NCBI GenBank assembly: GCA_037975125.1
Contig: CM075852.1
Coordinates: 4,352,214-4,416,213, forward strand
Source of the DNA: Latrodectus hesperus
Taxonomy: Eukaryota > Arthropoda > Arachnida > Araneae > Theridiidae
Direction: 5' to 3'
DNA: 64,000 nucleotides
The notes under the pieces were generated by a model that was given only the letters and a program-made list of their open reading frames with translations, was not told the DNA's origin and did not search any database. The position numbers and the translations under genes are program-made. This document shows, piece after piece, positions 40,680 through 52,630 of this stretch (positions within the stretch are counted from its first letter, which is position 1; each line of letters begins with the position of its first letter).

Positions 40680-41740
40680 GATATTATCTCTCCCATTAGA
40701 GTCAAAACCTAACTAGAATCATGACTACATGAATTCTGAGGACCATACTGAACAGCAAGCGAGATTTCAAATATCCTCTCATGATTAAACCATATAGCAA
40801 CAAAGATTTTGTGAGAACGATTTTGCAAAACCATATAACCACTCTTCATTGAAAAGCTGACTTTTCGAAGCATGTCCAGCACCAGTCCATACAGTTCGGC
40901 GACGTTTGAAATATTACAGACTATCATTTCAGCATCGTTATTTTGATGTCGATTAGGTTGGTTGGTTTGGTTTGTTTGTAACTCTCAACGGTCATTCTTT
41001 GCACACGAGGGCTAATTAGACCGGGACCTACGGTTTAAAGTGGATTCCGAATAACTACAAACATCCAAGCCCAAGGTGGGATTCAAACACTCGAACTGTT
41101 GAACCAAAGGCAAGGCGCTAACCATTCGGCTGCCAGTTCGGCTTGACGTCGATTAATAATGAACTATAGTAGCACACATAGCCCAAATACAAAGCTTGAT
41201 ACTTGAATGGCATAATTCCTCTGTACAAACGAGTCCCAGTTCAGCTTGGAGAGTCCGAGAAGAACGCTCATCTTTTCATCTGATTACATCCCATGTCTTC
41301 ATAGAGGCTCTGTACTTGGGGTGGTAATAAAAGAAGTCATTGTTTATATGACAAGCACATCTCTAATTCAGATGAATAGTAACTTGAGTCACGTTGGATA
41401 CATTTTTAGCATCTTAATGCCAGTGATTCTCTCTACCTTCGATTTCTAGGAAAAAACCCATCTTTCAACACGATAGTACAAGAGCGCATATTGCAAGTCA
41501 TGTTCTGACCTTCCTTTAAACACAAAGTTTTCTGTTTTAGTGACCCGCACAATTTCTGAACCTGTCACTGATTTAAAATATCTGGTTATGGATTGCGGAG
41601 ACACTGGATAGCCAGGGTTATTTGTCTATTATGCTTGAAGAAGTGAGACGTAGACTTGAAGCAGTGTGAAATGAATTGTTTGCTTTTATTAATCCAGTTC
41701 TATTCCATGCTTAATCGTGTAAAGCCCATTTTAGGGGTTT
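40680..41740 (+). pseudogene. Tc1-like transposase remnant, split by a SINE
   Basis: Scattered segments of a Tc1 transposase remain in order on the + strand. VHTVRRRL (about 40890) is the end of the helix-turn-helix region; a LEWHNSSVQ block follows the SINE. YIFSILMPVIL and then, after a shift, FQHDSTRAHIASHVLTF (about 41467) corresponds to the second catalytic Asp motif, and an RRRLEAV block comes near the C-terminus. Stops and frameshifts are frequent, so it is old. A SINE of family B (40956-41144) with target duplication interrupts it. No terminal inverted repeats were identified. Confidence 0.7.
40956..41144 (-). mobile_element. tRNA-derived SINE, family B, longest copy with target duplication
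   Basis: On the minus strand it starts AAGCCGAACTGGCAGCC. The head has an A-box-like AGCCGAATGGTTAGCGC and a degenerate B-box GTGTTTGAATCCC. The body shares AATCCACTTTAAAC and TAGGTCCCGGTCTAATTAG with the copy at 16678-16824, and the tail is AACC-rich. It is flanked by an 11-bp duplication with one mismatch, GATGTCGATTA (40945-40955) and GACGTCGATTA (41145-41155), typical of LINE-mediated insertion. It sits inside a decayed Tc1 transposase and is therefore younger than it. Confidence 0.88.
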
Positions 41741-42041
41741 AAGAACCGACTAATCCCACCCAACTTGTCTAGTGGTCAGCATACCTGACTTCGGATAGAG
41801 AACTTCTGGCTTCTAGTCCCGGTTTGGGCATGGATGTACTTTCTCTCTCTATCTATCGTGTCTTCGTCCTTTCCTTGTATTAATGGGTTGTGAATGGTTG
41901 CCTACCCTATAAATGGGTACCTATGGCATGTATGTACTGAGGAAGTCGGACTCCACACCATAATATGGTTCAGTTGGAAAAGTGGAGCAGCGCAACCCAT
42001 AATGCCAACCTAGCTGGCACAAGACAACAGCAACAATAAGA
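41734..42041 (+). mobile_element. tRNA-derived SINE, family A, copy 2
   Basis: An A-box TGTCTAGTGGTCAGC (about 41766) and a B-box-like GCTTCTAGTCC (about 41809) form the tRNA-like head. The body has GGATGTACTTTCTCTC, CCTACCCTATAAATGGGTAC and a GCTGGCACAAGACAAC end with a CAACAATAA-type tail. Its order of blocks matches the copy at 797-1050. A possible target duplication is CCCATTTTA (41725-41733) and CCCATTTA (42042-42049). It ends about 150 bases upstream of exon 4. Confidence 0.82.
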
Positions 42042-42191
42042 CCCATTTAATAAGAAAGAAGCTTAAAGTTTTTCAATTTTTTAAACCTCATAAATATTTC
42101 TCCAGTTAGAAAAAGTGCATTATTAATTGATAAAAACATTATTACTATATTCCATATTTTGCTTTAACATATGTCTTATTATCATTCCCAG

Positions 42192-42459
42192 GTTCTTCAG
42201 GAGAGCTTATCTATTCCTGGATCTGATCTACACCTTGTTTATCACAGTAGTCACGCTCATGGATATTTATCTACGATTCATCTACAGCTAACACCTAGTA
42301 ATGTGACGTCATCATTGCGCTTGGTTCATTTGCATATCATTATTGAAGGTATATTCTTTCAGAAAATATTTGAAGCAGACCCTGACATCAAGTTTACATA
42401 TGCTTGGAATAAGCGAAACGTTTATAAGCAGAAAGTCTATGGACTGACTACTGCAAGAG
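42192..42459 (+). CDS. Ten-a: Teneurin exon 4 of window: FN-plug domain
   Basis: Acceptor CATTCCCAG|GTTCTT and donor CAAGAG|GTTTGT. The 268-base exon begins on a whole codon and ends with one base of a Val codon. The product is VLQESLSIPGSDLHLVYHSS, then GYLSTIHLQLTPSNVTSSLR, IIIEGIFFQKIFEADPDIKF, TYAWNKRNVYKQKVYGLTTA. The H-L-V-Y-H-S-S, E-G-x-x-F and T-Y-A-W-N-K motifs are conserved across teneurins in the FN-plug, the domain that closes the base of the YD shell. Asn-Val-Thr is a potential N-glycosylation site. The donor GTTTGT departs from the usual GTAAGT pattern but the phase fits exon 5 exactly. Confidence 0.95.
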
Positions 42460-44944
42460 GTTTGTTTATTTTTAAACATTCGCTACCATAGAAACAATTG
42501 TGTTATTAATTTTACTCTTATTAATTTGTGTTTTTTAATAATGAAAATATACTACTTAGTAACTTTATAGTACCTTAAATTAATTATTAATATGTTTCGA
42601 TAAATTATTCAGAAGTGCATGTCTTAATTAAACATTGATTCAAATCACTCTCTGATTATAATATACATATTTTCCTTCACTTTTTTAAATTCTAATACCT
42701 TCTCTTAGTAAATAAAGCATTCTTTTCAAGTAACATAAGAAGATTACGCCTTCAAAAAGAGAATATTATTAATTAATTTCTCCAAAACTGTAGTTCTTAA
42801 GCTTTTAAAATAAAAAGAATCTTGAATTTCCATTATTAAGTACATACCTTGTAAGTGTACTGTAATAAAATAGACTTTTTTATGCTTAACGTATTTATTG
42901 TAAGAACAAAGGAAGATTAATTGAACTTTTTGCAGCTTGTTAATATTTTTTGTGAAATGAAATCTAAATAATAAAAATATTTTCTAAAATTACATCAATC
43001 ATATTAATTTCTAACAATAATACAAAAAGTCTAATAGAATCTAATAATAACTTACAAATTAATATCAGTAATTCATTGAGTTGTGTATATATTTAAAATA
43101 TTGTGATTTATATAAAGACAAATTATACATTTGTATAGTTTTGACTATCATTATTAATCCATTTTTTGACAAGACTGTTTTTGGTTTTGTAGAAATTTGA
43201 ACGAAGATTATAATCTTAATTTTTTAACATGGCCTTTTTTATTATTGATAACTTTTTTTTTATCCTAAATTGAGAATTTTCTATTTGTATTTATTTTGTT
43301 TTAAAAAGACTGAGTTTAGAATAGAACAAAGTTTAAAAATGGTATTTCTTATCTTGATATCAGTCTTAAATTTATATTATTTTAAATTTGAACTCTTTAT
43401 ATTCTTCAATTTTTGGAAATATTTTTCAGAGCCTATAATTTACATGGAAAATTGCAACCGAATGAAAATGTTGCTTTGAAATTATTTCAAATTGATTAAT
43501 GAAATCCTTCCATTTCGGTATACATAATTTTAAAAATTCATGCAATTTTCAATGATATTACGCTAATTTCAGACTAAATAATAATTTGTAAAATTGTATC
43601 ACTTGCAAAACACTCTTACATTTTCTGTCACTTTCACAGCGTTATAGCGAATTGAAATATTTGTAAGTTATCGATTTCAGTCCATCCAAAAATATTCCTG
43701 TCCTGGTTAGAATAAGCAGTATTTTGTTCTAGTTACGGAAATTAGAATCCCGTCAAATTATGGTAATTGTGAGTAAAGGAAGAAGATCCATTTACAAAAG
43801 GTAAAACGTGGAGAGATGCTTAGGTAAAGTAATTAAAAATTCTTTTTCAAAAGTTTTCTCCATAAACATTTGCTGATGTTCGATCCCTATTTACATGTTT
43901 CCTCGTGTTATTCAAATAACTTAGAATAGATAAAGCTCGGTTACCTGCGTAGAATGTTTGGAATAAATGAAGTGAAAACTTTTCTTAAATTTCCTGAAAG
44001 TAAAAATGTAACGCACTTTTAAATCTTTTCTGTGTGAAAATGTAAACTTAGTATATTTAAGTATTAACATATTTACTTTGTTACGAAATCTATATTAAAA
44101 TATAATCGAGTAAGTTTATACTGTAAAAATTTTAAGACTTTAATATAATATTCATCGCTTACATGTGTTTTATCTCTCGCACTTTTGAAAGTATCAGCAA
44201 TGATATTAAACTATTTGTTTTACGGAATTTTTTATGTGTTAATCATGTATAACTAATTGCATAAGATCTATCCCTGATATTAAATACTCTATAATATAAA
44301 TAGATTTAATTATAATCGATATAAATATAGATATAGATATAAAAATATAGATTTAATTTGTTATTGTTTCATTATAAAAAATGTATTCCTTGTTTTATAT
44401 TAAGATTTATGTAAAGAGCTGATAGAATTTATTAATAAAATATTTCATTTATGATTAAATATAAATGTGAAGTATTTTATTAGAGATATTTTTCTTTCTA
44501 TTGTGGGATAATTATTTCCTTTTTAAAATCTACTCAGATTCCATACAGAGGCAAGATCTTGGGATAAGTTCCTTGTACTGTAATTGTTTCTAGAAATAAC
44601 TTGCTATGAAGCGTGAAAAAAGAGTAATTCGTACGAATATTTACTGGTTATTCATAACAAGAATATTTTAATCTACTAAAAATAACGTTTATCATTCTGT
44701 TTTATTATTTCTCCCACTTTGAACTTTCTTAGACAACTATATATCTAGATTATTAATGCATCTGTAATACTCTGCTGATTATTTGCAGAGAATATTGTCA
44801 GATTTTCTCGTCAGAAGATGTGAACCCGCTTGCATCAATGATCTCGTTATTCCATACAAAATTATATAATGTCATGTAATTGTATATTAAATGAAAATTA
44901 TTTTAACCTATATATATTGTTGCCTTTCGATAGAGAACGAATAG

Positions 44945-45334
<390 letters not shown>

Positions 45335-45670
45335 TTCAATTACAAACCGCAAAATATCTCATTACTTTGCGGAATCTCAGTTGCATTAAATATCAATAAA
45401 TATAATACCAAGTCGTGTACAGTTTACATATGAGCAATATAGACAACAGTTATTTCATATTTAATGTGAAAACTAGTACCTGTGCACAATATTTGACAGA
45501 ATAATCATGCCTTTCAACATAAATTGTGTGATATCTGTTTTATTCTAGATATCTTCGTACAAACTTCTAAATTGAGTGGCATGTTTTTAGGATTTGTATC
45601 TAATTAAAAGCATTAGTTTATAAATTATTGAGAAACTTGCGCCAATCACTCGTGAGTATATACGGTCTGT

Positions 45671-45749
45671 TTACTGTTTTAATGACTCAAAAGAGCATCT
45701 CTGTTACTGTTTTAATATCTTACTGTTTTAATGACTCAAAAGAACATGA
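45671..45749. repeat. 49-bp-offset partial tandem duplication
   Basis: TTACTGTTTTAATGACTCAA followed by AAGARCAT occurs at 45671 and again at 45720, with an extra TTACTGTTTTAAT between them. It lies just outside the mariner-like coding remnant and could belong to its terminal region. Confidence 0.8.
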
Positions 45750-45779
45750 CCTACAACAAGTGTAGTCTATTGTTAGTAT

Positions 45780-47260
45780 TCGAAGTGTAAACACCATCGT
45801 TATCCAGCATCTTCTGTTCAGTTTCCAGTTGTACAATCCCCTTGCGGTAATTTCCAGCGTTTTGAACGCAAAGAAGTCCGCATGTGCTTCGCACAAGTCT
45901 ATTTCATTTGTGAGAGATTTCCTATGAAGAGGATTGTGCAGGGAATGGAAGATGTGGTAATCTCTGATAGTGCAAGGTCAGGAGATAAGTAGGATGGCAT
46001 AAAGTCTCCCAACCAAGTCACTGTATGGTATTGCTGGTAACCCACGTTACATGCTAGCTTTCTTTACCGGCCATAGGCTCCTTCTATTACAATGCCTGTA
46101 GCACATGTACCTATAGCACAGATCCGCAGTGACCACGTGATCCATTGATAGCTGTTAATAGTTTACCACTGAACGGGCAGTCCACCACAAACAGTCTTTG
46201 TCATAGAGCGACAAGTATCCCGACCTGAATCTTTAAAAACAACATCTTCCCGTACGTTCATTCACTGCACTATCTAAAAACGCTTGACATATCCTATGAC
46301 TTGATGCAACAGATCATAAGCTCACTTGAAAGTCATAAAACAAACAACACCGAACAGCTACTTTCGACATAATTATTTATATTCGCTACTGTACGAGCTA
46401 CAATTGATGAATGTGCGCAGTAGACCTTCATATTTGACATCTGGTGTTCCTACTCTTGACTGACTGGTGTCTCAGATTTTGTAGTTCCCAATTTGAATTT
46501 TTTTAGCATTTCCTTACTCCAATTTTTTCGAGCATCTTTTTCAGCTTATGCTAAATTGTGCGAAATTCGTCTTGAACAATTTTTTTAATAGTTAAGTGAT
46601 CGTAAAAATTCGAATATATTGTAGTTTGTAATATATCAAGAGATGACTCTATCACACAATACGTGACTTACCGATCTTCTTAAATTATCTTGAGCACAGC
46701 ATGTATGTTGTTTTGAATCACTATTAGTTTTGATTCTCCTTCATGAGATGTGTCTTGAGCGCATGAAATTATCTTGAGTACAACATTTATGTTGTTTGGA
46801 ATCACTACCGATTTTGATTCTCCTTCATGAGATGTGTCTGAGCACATAAAATTATCTTGAGCATAGCATGTATGTTGTTTGGAATGACTATCGGTTTTGA
46901 TTCTCCTTCATGAGATGTGTCTGAGCACATAAGATTATCTAGAGCATAGCATGTTTGTTGTCTGCAATCACTACCGATTTTGATTCTCCTTCATGAGATG
47001 TGTCTGAGCACATAAGATTATCTAGAGCATAGCATGTATGTTGTCTGGAATCACTACCGGTTTTGATTCTCCTTCATAAGATCGTCACTGGCAGACGCAC
47101 GTCCCCGACGAAATTCTGCCAACCTATTGTAAATAGTCTTTTCCGATGGAATTCCATTGCCAAAAGTTTCACGATGCAATACTAAGCTTTCTTGTCGAGT
47201 GAGGTCTTTCTTAAAATCATAAAAAAATTCATCCAATGGAAACCTTCACGAGTTATTTCA
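45780..47260 (-). pseudogene. Mariner transposase (SETMAR-type), decayed, minus strand
   Basis: Read from high to low coordinates. 47236-47054 encodes FYDFKKDLTRQESL, then PSEKTIYNRLAEFRRGRAS, the helix-turn-helix start of mariner transposases. KPVVIPDNIHAM follows and lies inside the tandem array 46682-47086. DWSKEMLKKFKLG appears at about 46540. LGWETLCHP, at about 46010 and lower, corresponds to the W-E-x-L-x-H-P-x-Y-S-P-D-L block with the catalytic Asp not preserved, and FFAFK with a C-terminal KLNRRCW lies near 45800. Many stops and shifts are present. Terminal inverted repeats were not identified with confidence, so the outer limits are approximate. Confidence 0.85.
46682..47086. repeat. 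Tandem array, 83-84-bp unit, about 4.8 copies
   Basis: ATTATCT recurs at 46684, 46768, 46851, 46934 and 47018 (spacings 84, 83, 83, 84). Each unit also has GCATGTATGTTGT, AATCACTACCG, TTTTGATTCTCCTTCATGAG and TGTGTCTGAGCACAT. The unit is a piece of the surrounding mariner transposase gene, since its antisense includes KPVVIPDNIHAM. The two lower-coordinate copies are more diverged than the three toward 47086. Confidence 0.95.
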
Positions 47261-48904
47261 ATTTTATTTTCATTCACTTGTTCCATTAAAACATTCCCTG
47301 TAAGCAAAATACACAGAAGATTTCTAAGATGCCACTGATTTCAAAGTATTAAAAAAATATGAATTTTTCTAATATCCTGAAGACAAATTTCAGTAGCGCC
47401 TTCTATTGGTCGTTTGTAGAATCTTAAAAGTCAGCCTACGTATTTGGTAATTATTTTCCTTTTTTTTAACTACTTTATTTTACATTAATATATTCTATGT
47501 TTTAAATAAAATTTATAATAACATCTTAAATAATAAAGTTTTAATTGCGAGGATTATTTCTTTGTTTTGAACTTTTATTACATACCTTAAAATTATTATT
47601 TTATTTTTTGGTATTTATTTAATTAAGACAGTTTAAAAATTTTATGTTTAAATTGTAAAATCTTTAATAATTTACATCACTTTACTTTAACTATATAAAA
47701 TATTCTTAATCTTGTATTATTTTTCTAACCACTGGATTAAGTAGCATTTATGTGATATTCTTGAAATAATGATACATCTTTTATGAAAAAAAAGCTTATT
47801 TAGCGATAGTTATCTAAGTATATTATTAAATATTTTTATTAAACTAAATTTATATTCCAAAATGTCTATTTTTAATGATCATTTTTAAAATATAAAAATT
47901 CATTTCACTGAATATTTTTTAAAGTTTTGCTTTTAAGGGTTTGTGGTTTTAAGAAAAAATCTTTGCTATAATTTGGGAAACTTCACAACATCTGAGCTTG
48001 TTAAGTTAGCTTATTAAAATATAATGTAACAAAAAATGATTAAAGTCTTACAACAAAGTTCAAAAATTTTAAAAAATTGAGCTTTTTATAAGAATGATTA
48101 TTTCCTACTAGGAAATAATTCTTGAATAAATAATAAAGAAAAGCATTTTCCACAACAGCCAATGACGTTCACTTGACATTAAGTACCGATTGTTGTAAGA
48201 GCATAAGTCTCTACATTTTAAGATACAACAAATAGTGATAAGCCATTAATTTTTTTGCAAGAAGATATAGTTAAATACATGTATAATTAAATTTATTTTT
48301 GCGTTGTTAAAGAGTTTGTTCAAACTAAGCTTTAAGCATTAGGTATATTTCATGATAATTAATAATAATATAAATTTGATTAGTATATTTAATATTATAT
48401 AATTATTTACTAAGCGCTGATTTCAGATTATAAATAAATATTCTACATACTCTTACTTTGCTCCATTTCAATAAGTTAAAATTTAAAATTTAATTTAAAT
48501 TTCTACTTGATATTTTGACTTCAATAAATTTTCAGAGTAACGTAATAATTCTTTATAAAGAATTGTTTGTTTTCTTTCGTATCAGCTGACAGAAGGAAAC
48601 AAGTAAAAGAAGTTCGACCTGCTTAGCTGAAGTAATTTATCACAGGAACGGCTGTGACAAATAGCAGTTAAATAGCGTTCCAGAAACAGTTCAAATGTTA
48701 AATTTAGAGTCTGTTTCTTTTTCCTTTACTATTTCCTGTATATTTTTAAATCAGTTAACTACTACAAGGTGATAATGAAATAGTTTAAGTAATAGCAATA
48801 ATGAAAGAATATTAATTCGCGTATTATGTCTAAAAATAATTTACAAATAACCAGCTGAAAACTTTATTCTTAGTAAGAAAGTAAAAAGAAAGAGAAAATT
48901 TGCA

Positions 48905-49251
<347 letters not shown>

Positions 49252-49264
49252 ATATAATTAGATA

Positions 49265-49465
49265 ATTCTATTGAATTTTTGGCGATTTTTTGAACACCTA
49301 GGTAAGCGCTAAAATGTGAATATAAAATTGCAAACCTAAATCTACGATAGCTTAAGCGACGAAAATACCAGGGTTATTAAATATTAAAGTTTATCTATAA
49401 TATTTATCCCCAAATATTTTGCCATACTAGGGGGTACCTTTACCTATACCGATCTATCATATAAA
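49265..49465 (+). repeat. Interspersed repeat R2, copy 2
   Basis: Same orientation and block order as 25600-25815, more AT-rich and shorter. It starts right after the (AT)n(GT)n tract and ends about 125 bases before the acceptor of exon 5. Confidence 0.7.
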
Positions 49466-49590
49466 TCTTAAACTTTTTTTTATATCAATGATTGTTAAAA
49501 TATTTAATTAAATGAAATCATTATTTATTATATATATTATTTGTCCGTCGATAGTTAACCCTTTTACAAATTTTTATTTTATTATAACAG

Positions 49591-49731
49591 TTTTCGTCGG
49601 CTATGAGTATACAACTTGTCAACAAATCATTTGGACATCCCATTCTATGACCATCAAAGGATATGATATGGACACTTCAGAGTTAGGAGGCTGGAATCTG
49701 GATATACATCATCGATACAATTTTCATGAAG
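49591..49731 (+). CDS. Ten-a: Teneurin exon 5 of window: end of FN-plug, approach to NHL propeller
   Basis: Acceptor TTTTATTATAACAG|TTTTC and donor TGAAG|GTAATA. The 141-base exon finishes a Val codon and ends with one base of a Gly codon. It encodes FVGYEYTTCQQIIWTSHSMT, then IKGYDMDTSELGGWNLDIHH and RYNFHE. The V-G-Y-x-Y-x-x-C start and L-G-G-W-x-L-D-x-H-H motif are hallmarks of teneurins just before the propeller. The short exon is confirmed by matching phases on both sides. Confidence 0.94.
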
Positions 49732-50358
49732 GTAATACTTTATATGGTTTTGAGCTGCGTAAAATTTAAATATGTTTTGAATTGCCATTAGTTAAAATAC
49801 TTTATAGATATATAGTTTAATGATAAAGCTTTTTTTATTTTCAATAAAAATTATGTAGATTTTTTTTTCCAACTTTTTTCCACTTTTTGTTTCCAAAATT
49901 TCTAAATCCATTTAATAAAGATAATTTCAAATAATAAAATTTAAATAATTATTCTCTAGTTGTGAAATAAACGAATTACGAATACGTTTCACATCAACTA
50001 CCCCGGCAGAAGTTCATGAAACGCCTTATTGTAAAAATAAACTGTAAAAATTAAATTTATGAAATAAAAGTAATTGTGTGTGTTTGTGATTTATCATAGC
50101 ATATTAAAATGTTAACTAAAAATTCAATGCGTCCAAAAAAATATGTAAAAAAAAAAAAACCATTAAAGAGTACAACGTAACATAAATGATTTGTCTCTTT
50201 TCTTTGCAAATCTATTTTAATTAACAGTTTAGAAATAATTTTCTGATTTGAATATAGAAGATTAATCCTTGTTCGTATTACTTTTTTGTCTCTCTTCTGT
50301 CAATTTTGCATGTAAGATCTAACTGGAAACCTTTTAAAACTAATTATATATATAATAC

Positions 50359-50366
<8 letters not shown>

Positions 50367-50446
<80 letters not shown>
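50367..50446. repeat. (AT)n microsatellite abutting a Tc1-like end
   Basis: About 40 AT units ending directly at the CACCTGACGG end of the Tc1-like remnant. Confidence 0.95.
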
Positions 50447-50449
<3 letters not shown>

Positions 50450-51480
50450 CTGACGGACTTTGAAAATGCAACACAAAGAAGGAGTGACCAGAAAATGATG
50501 CAAATTTCCGGATAGAGGCACCTCTCCCAGTTATGCAAATGATATGGAATGTATAGCTCTCAGTGCACGTAGGGTAAGTTATAAGGGATGAACCAGCAGA
50601 GTGGGCAATATTCACGCAGTTATTGCTGTTTGGAAAATAATCGTTGAAAGTGATTATTAAATATTCACGCAGTTATTGCTGTTTGGAAAATAATCGTTGA
50701 AAGTGAAAGTTTGTTCTTGCGACAAAGGATGCCTTTAATTGCACAAAATGCCCAAAACAGGGGATTTTATGATGGTCATGGTGATCAGGCTGAGAAGGGC
50801 AGGTTGGTCCTTACGGCAAATCGCGGCTGACAGACACCTGGATGTGGTTGTGAAGAAGTTGGTTGGAACAAGGAATGGTGAAACGTTTGCGAGTGACATC
50901 AGCACACGTGGATCAACATGTCTGACGAGAGGTAGTGCAGGCCCCGCAGAGCACGTCTACCGAAATTCCGAAGCCCGTGCAAGACTCCCTGGATGCTCCC
51001 ATATAGAGCAGACCAACTTGCCGTCGGATGATTGCTAGTGTCCTGCGCGTGCTCATATCGTCCATTAAGAAGACTGCCATTGACCCCACATTATAAATGT
51101 CAGCATCTAGAATGATGTCGGATTATAGCGATGTAGATCACGGAGTGGCACAGGATCGTCTTCTCAGATGAGTCGAGCTTCTGTTTCTTCTGTGATCATC
51201 GCCGCGAACGAGTGTGGCATCGATGTGGAGACAGGTCCAGTCCTGTAGCTATGGTGGAATTCCGCACCGTTTGACAACTTGGCATTATGGTTTGAAGCAC
51301 TATTGCTTGCGATTCCAGGTCACTTCCAGTTCGTATTCTCGACATTATGACAGCCCAATCTTACGCGGATGATGTGCTGCGGCCGTTAACATTAGCTTAC
51401 CTTCTGGGGGTGTCCAATGCCCTTTATCAAAAATATAACGCGCGACCGCACATTCACAATCAACGCCCGAGGTAATAATC
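50447..51480 (+). pseudogene. Tc1-like transposon remnant, 3' end missing
   Basis: It begins CACCTGACGGACTTTGAAAA directly after TA repeats, as a Tc1 terminal repeat would. Coding traces on the + strand include MVMVIRLRRAGWSLRQIAAD (about 50773, helix-turn-helix), FSDESSFCF near 51165 (first catalytic Asp), and YLLGVSNALYQKYNARPHIH near 51410. In the last of these the usual second catalytic Asp of the Q-D-N-A-R-P-H motif is Tyr. Several frameshifts and stops separate the traces. Sequence downstream of about 51480 no longer matches, and no matching right inverted repeat was found, so the 3' third including the catalytic Glu is lost. Confidence 0.85.
50608..50706. repeat. 53-bp tandem duplication inside the Tc1-like remnant
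   Basis: ATATTCACGCAGTTATTGCT then GTTTGGAAAATAATCG and TTGAAAGTGA appear at 50608-50653 and, identically, at 50661-50706. Identity of the copies suggests a recent event in otherwise decayed sequence. Confidence 0.93.
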
Positions 51481-52399
51481 GAATTTATTCTCTGTAAAAT
51501 AAAGACCATAGCAATGGTTGTTCAGCTGCTTGTTCCATTACCTATATGGTAAGGGAAAAAATTTCCAACAGGTTTGTTAAAAACATAACTAACTGGAAGT
51601 ACTTCAGCTAGTTGTTTGAAATCCTTTTAATTAAACTCATTCATATATATAGATTGGGCTTACTGTTACTAGAATAAGTTGATTGTAAAATGATTTGCCC
51701 CACATCACATTTAAATAAAATTCAGATATTGTAAAGTGGTAACATAATATTTGACTTTTGTTATAAAATGTTTGAAAATCTCATGAAAGGTTTTTCGATA
51801 GAAACTTAGAAACTTACATAGTTAACGACATGTGCTCATACGTTACCAGAGAAAAATCTCAGAAAACATCTTAGCTTTAACCTCAAGAATTGTCAGTTGA
51901 AAATCAGAAATGCTACATTCATATACCGTTGTTCAACGAGAACTTAAATCGAATTAAAACCCATTATATCAGTTATTATATTATTAGATTTCTCGCGAAG
52001 GGGGCAATATATAAAAATATTAAAGCTGGATATATTATTATTGCTGATGACAATTTCTTAAGAAATAAAATAAAATTTTGCATAATTTTCAACGAATATA
52101 TTCCTTAAGTATTTAATAAAATAATATTTGAACGTAACGTAAAACATAAAAAAGTTAGAAAATTATGCTACAAATATATATTTCAGCTGTGATAAATGAT
52201 GTAATATTTTTATTTCAATGCTTATATAAAAATTTTACCTATATAAATTTATATTGATTATAGTTTTGTGCATAAAATTTTAAGTTTTAGAATTTCTAAC
52301 TATTAAAATTTTTTGAGTTTCTTCGAATTTTTATCATCGTATTAATCATTTAGGATATGCATGATAAATTTATGTTTACGACAAACGTTACTTTTTCTA

Positions 52400-52630
52400 A
52401 GAAGGAAAATGTAATATTTTGATTTGTAGGAATAGAGTTTTATGTATTCATATGAAAATATATCGGCAAATATACATATGTATCCATAGGAAAATATACA
52501 GGCAAATATACATATGTATTCATAGGCAATTACCTTTTTAACAAGGGAAATTTAATATTATGATTTGTAAGTATAGTTTTATGCATACATAGACCAATAT
52601 ACATATGTATCTGTAGGCAAAATATTCTTA
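52400..52630. repeat. Imperfect nested tandem repeats
   Basis: GCAAATATACATATGTAT followed by CATAGG recurs two to three times at about 37-50-base spacing. A longer block (GGAAAWKTAATATTWTGATTT, then ATAGNNTTTTATG) occurs twice, near 52405 and 52547. The region is AT-rich with no coding content. Confidence 0.75.

Larger units (their letters stand above)
33111..42191 (+). other. Teneurin intron between exons 3 and 4
   Basis: About 9.1 kb, GT-AG, phase 0. It holds a 253-bp-period duplication (33571-34033), repeat R1 copy 2 (35920-36121), a deleted mariner-related element (36886-37740), a GC-richer unknown fragment (37780-37940), a Tc1-like remnant with a nested SINE (40680-41740), and a SINE of family A (41734-42041). 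Between these it is AT-rich sequence with no recognisable genes; a small GC-richer spot lies near 39650-39690. Confidence 0.8.

Noticed and set aside
40709..40927. 72-codon minus-strand ORF
   Set aside because: It lies over the plus-strand Tc1 remnant (VHTVRRRL on the + strand), so it is a shadow frame.
46682..47086. CRISPR-like array
   Set aside because: Units are directly adjacent 83-84-bp tandem repeats without unique spacers, derive from a mariner gene and sit in a eukaryotic intron.
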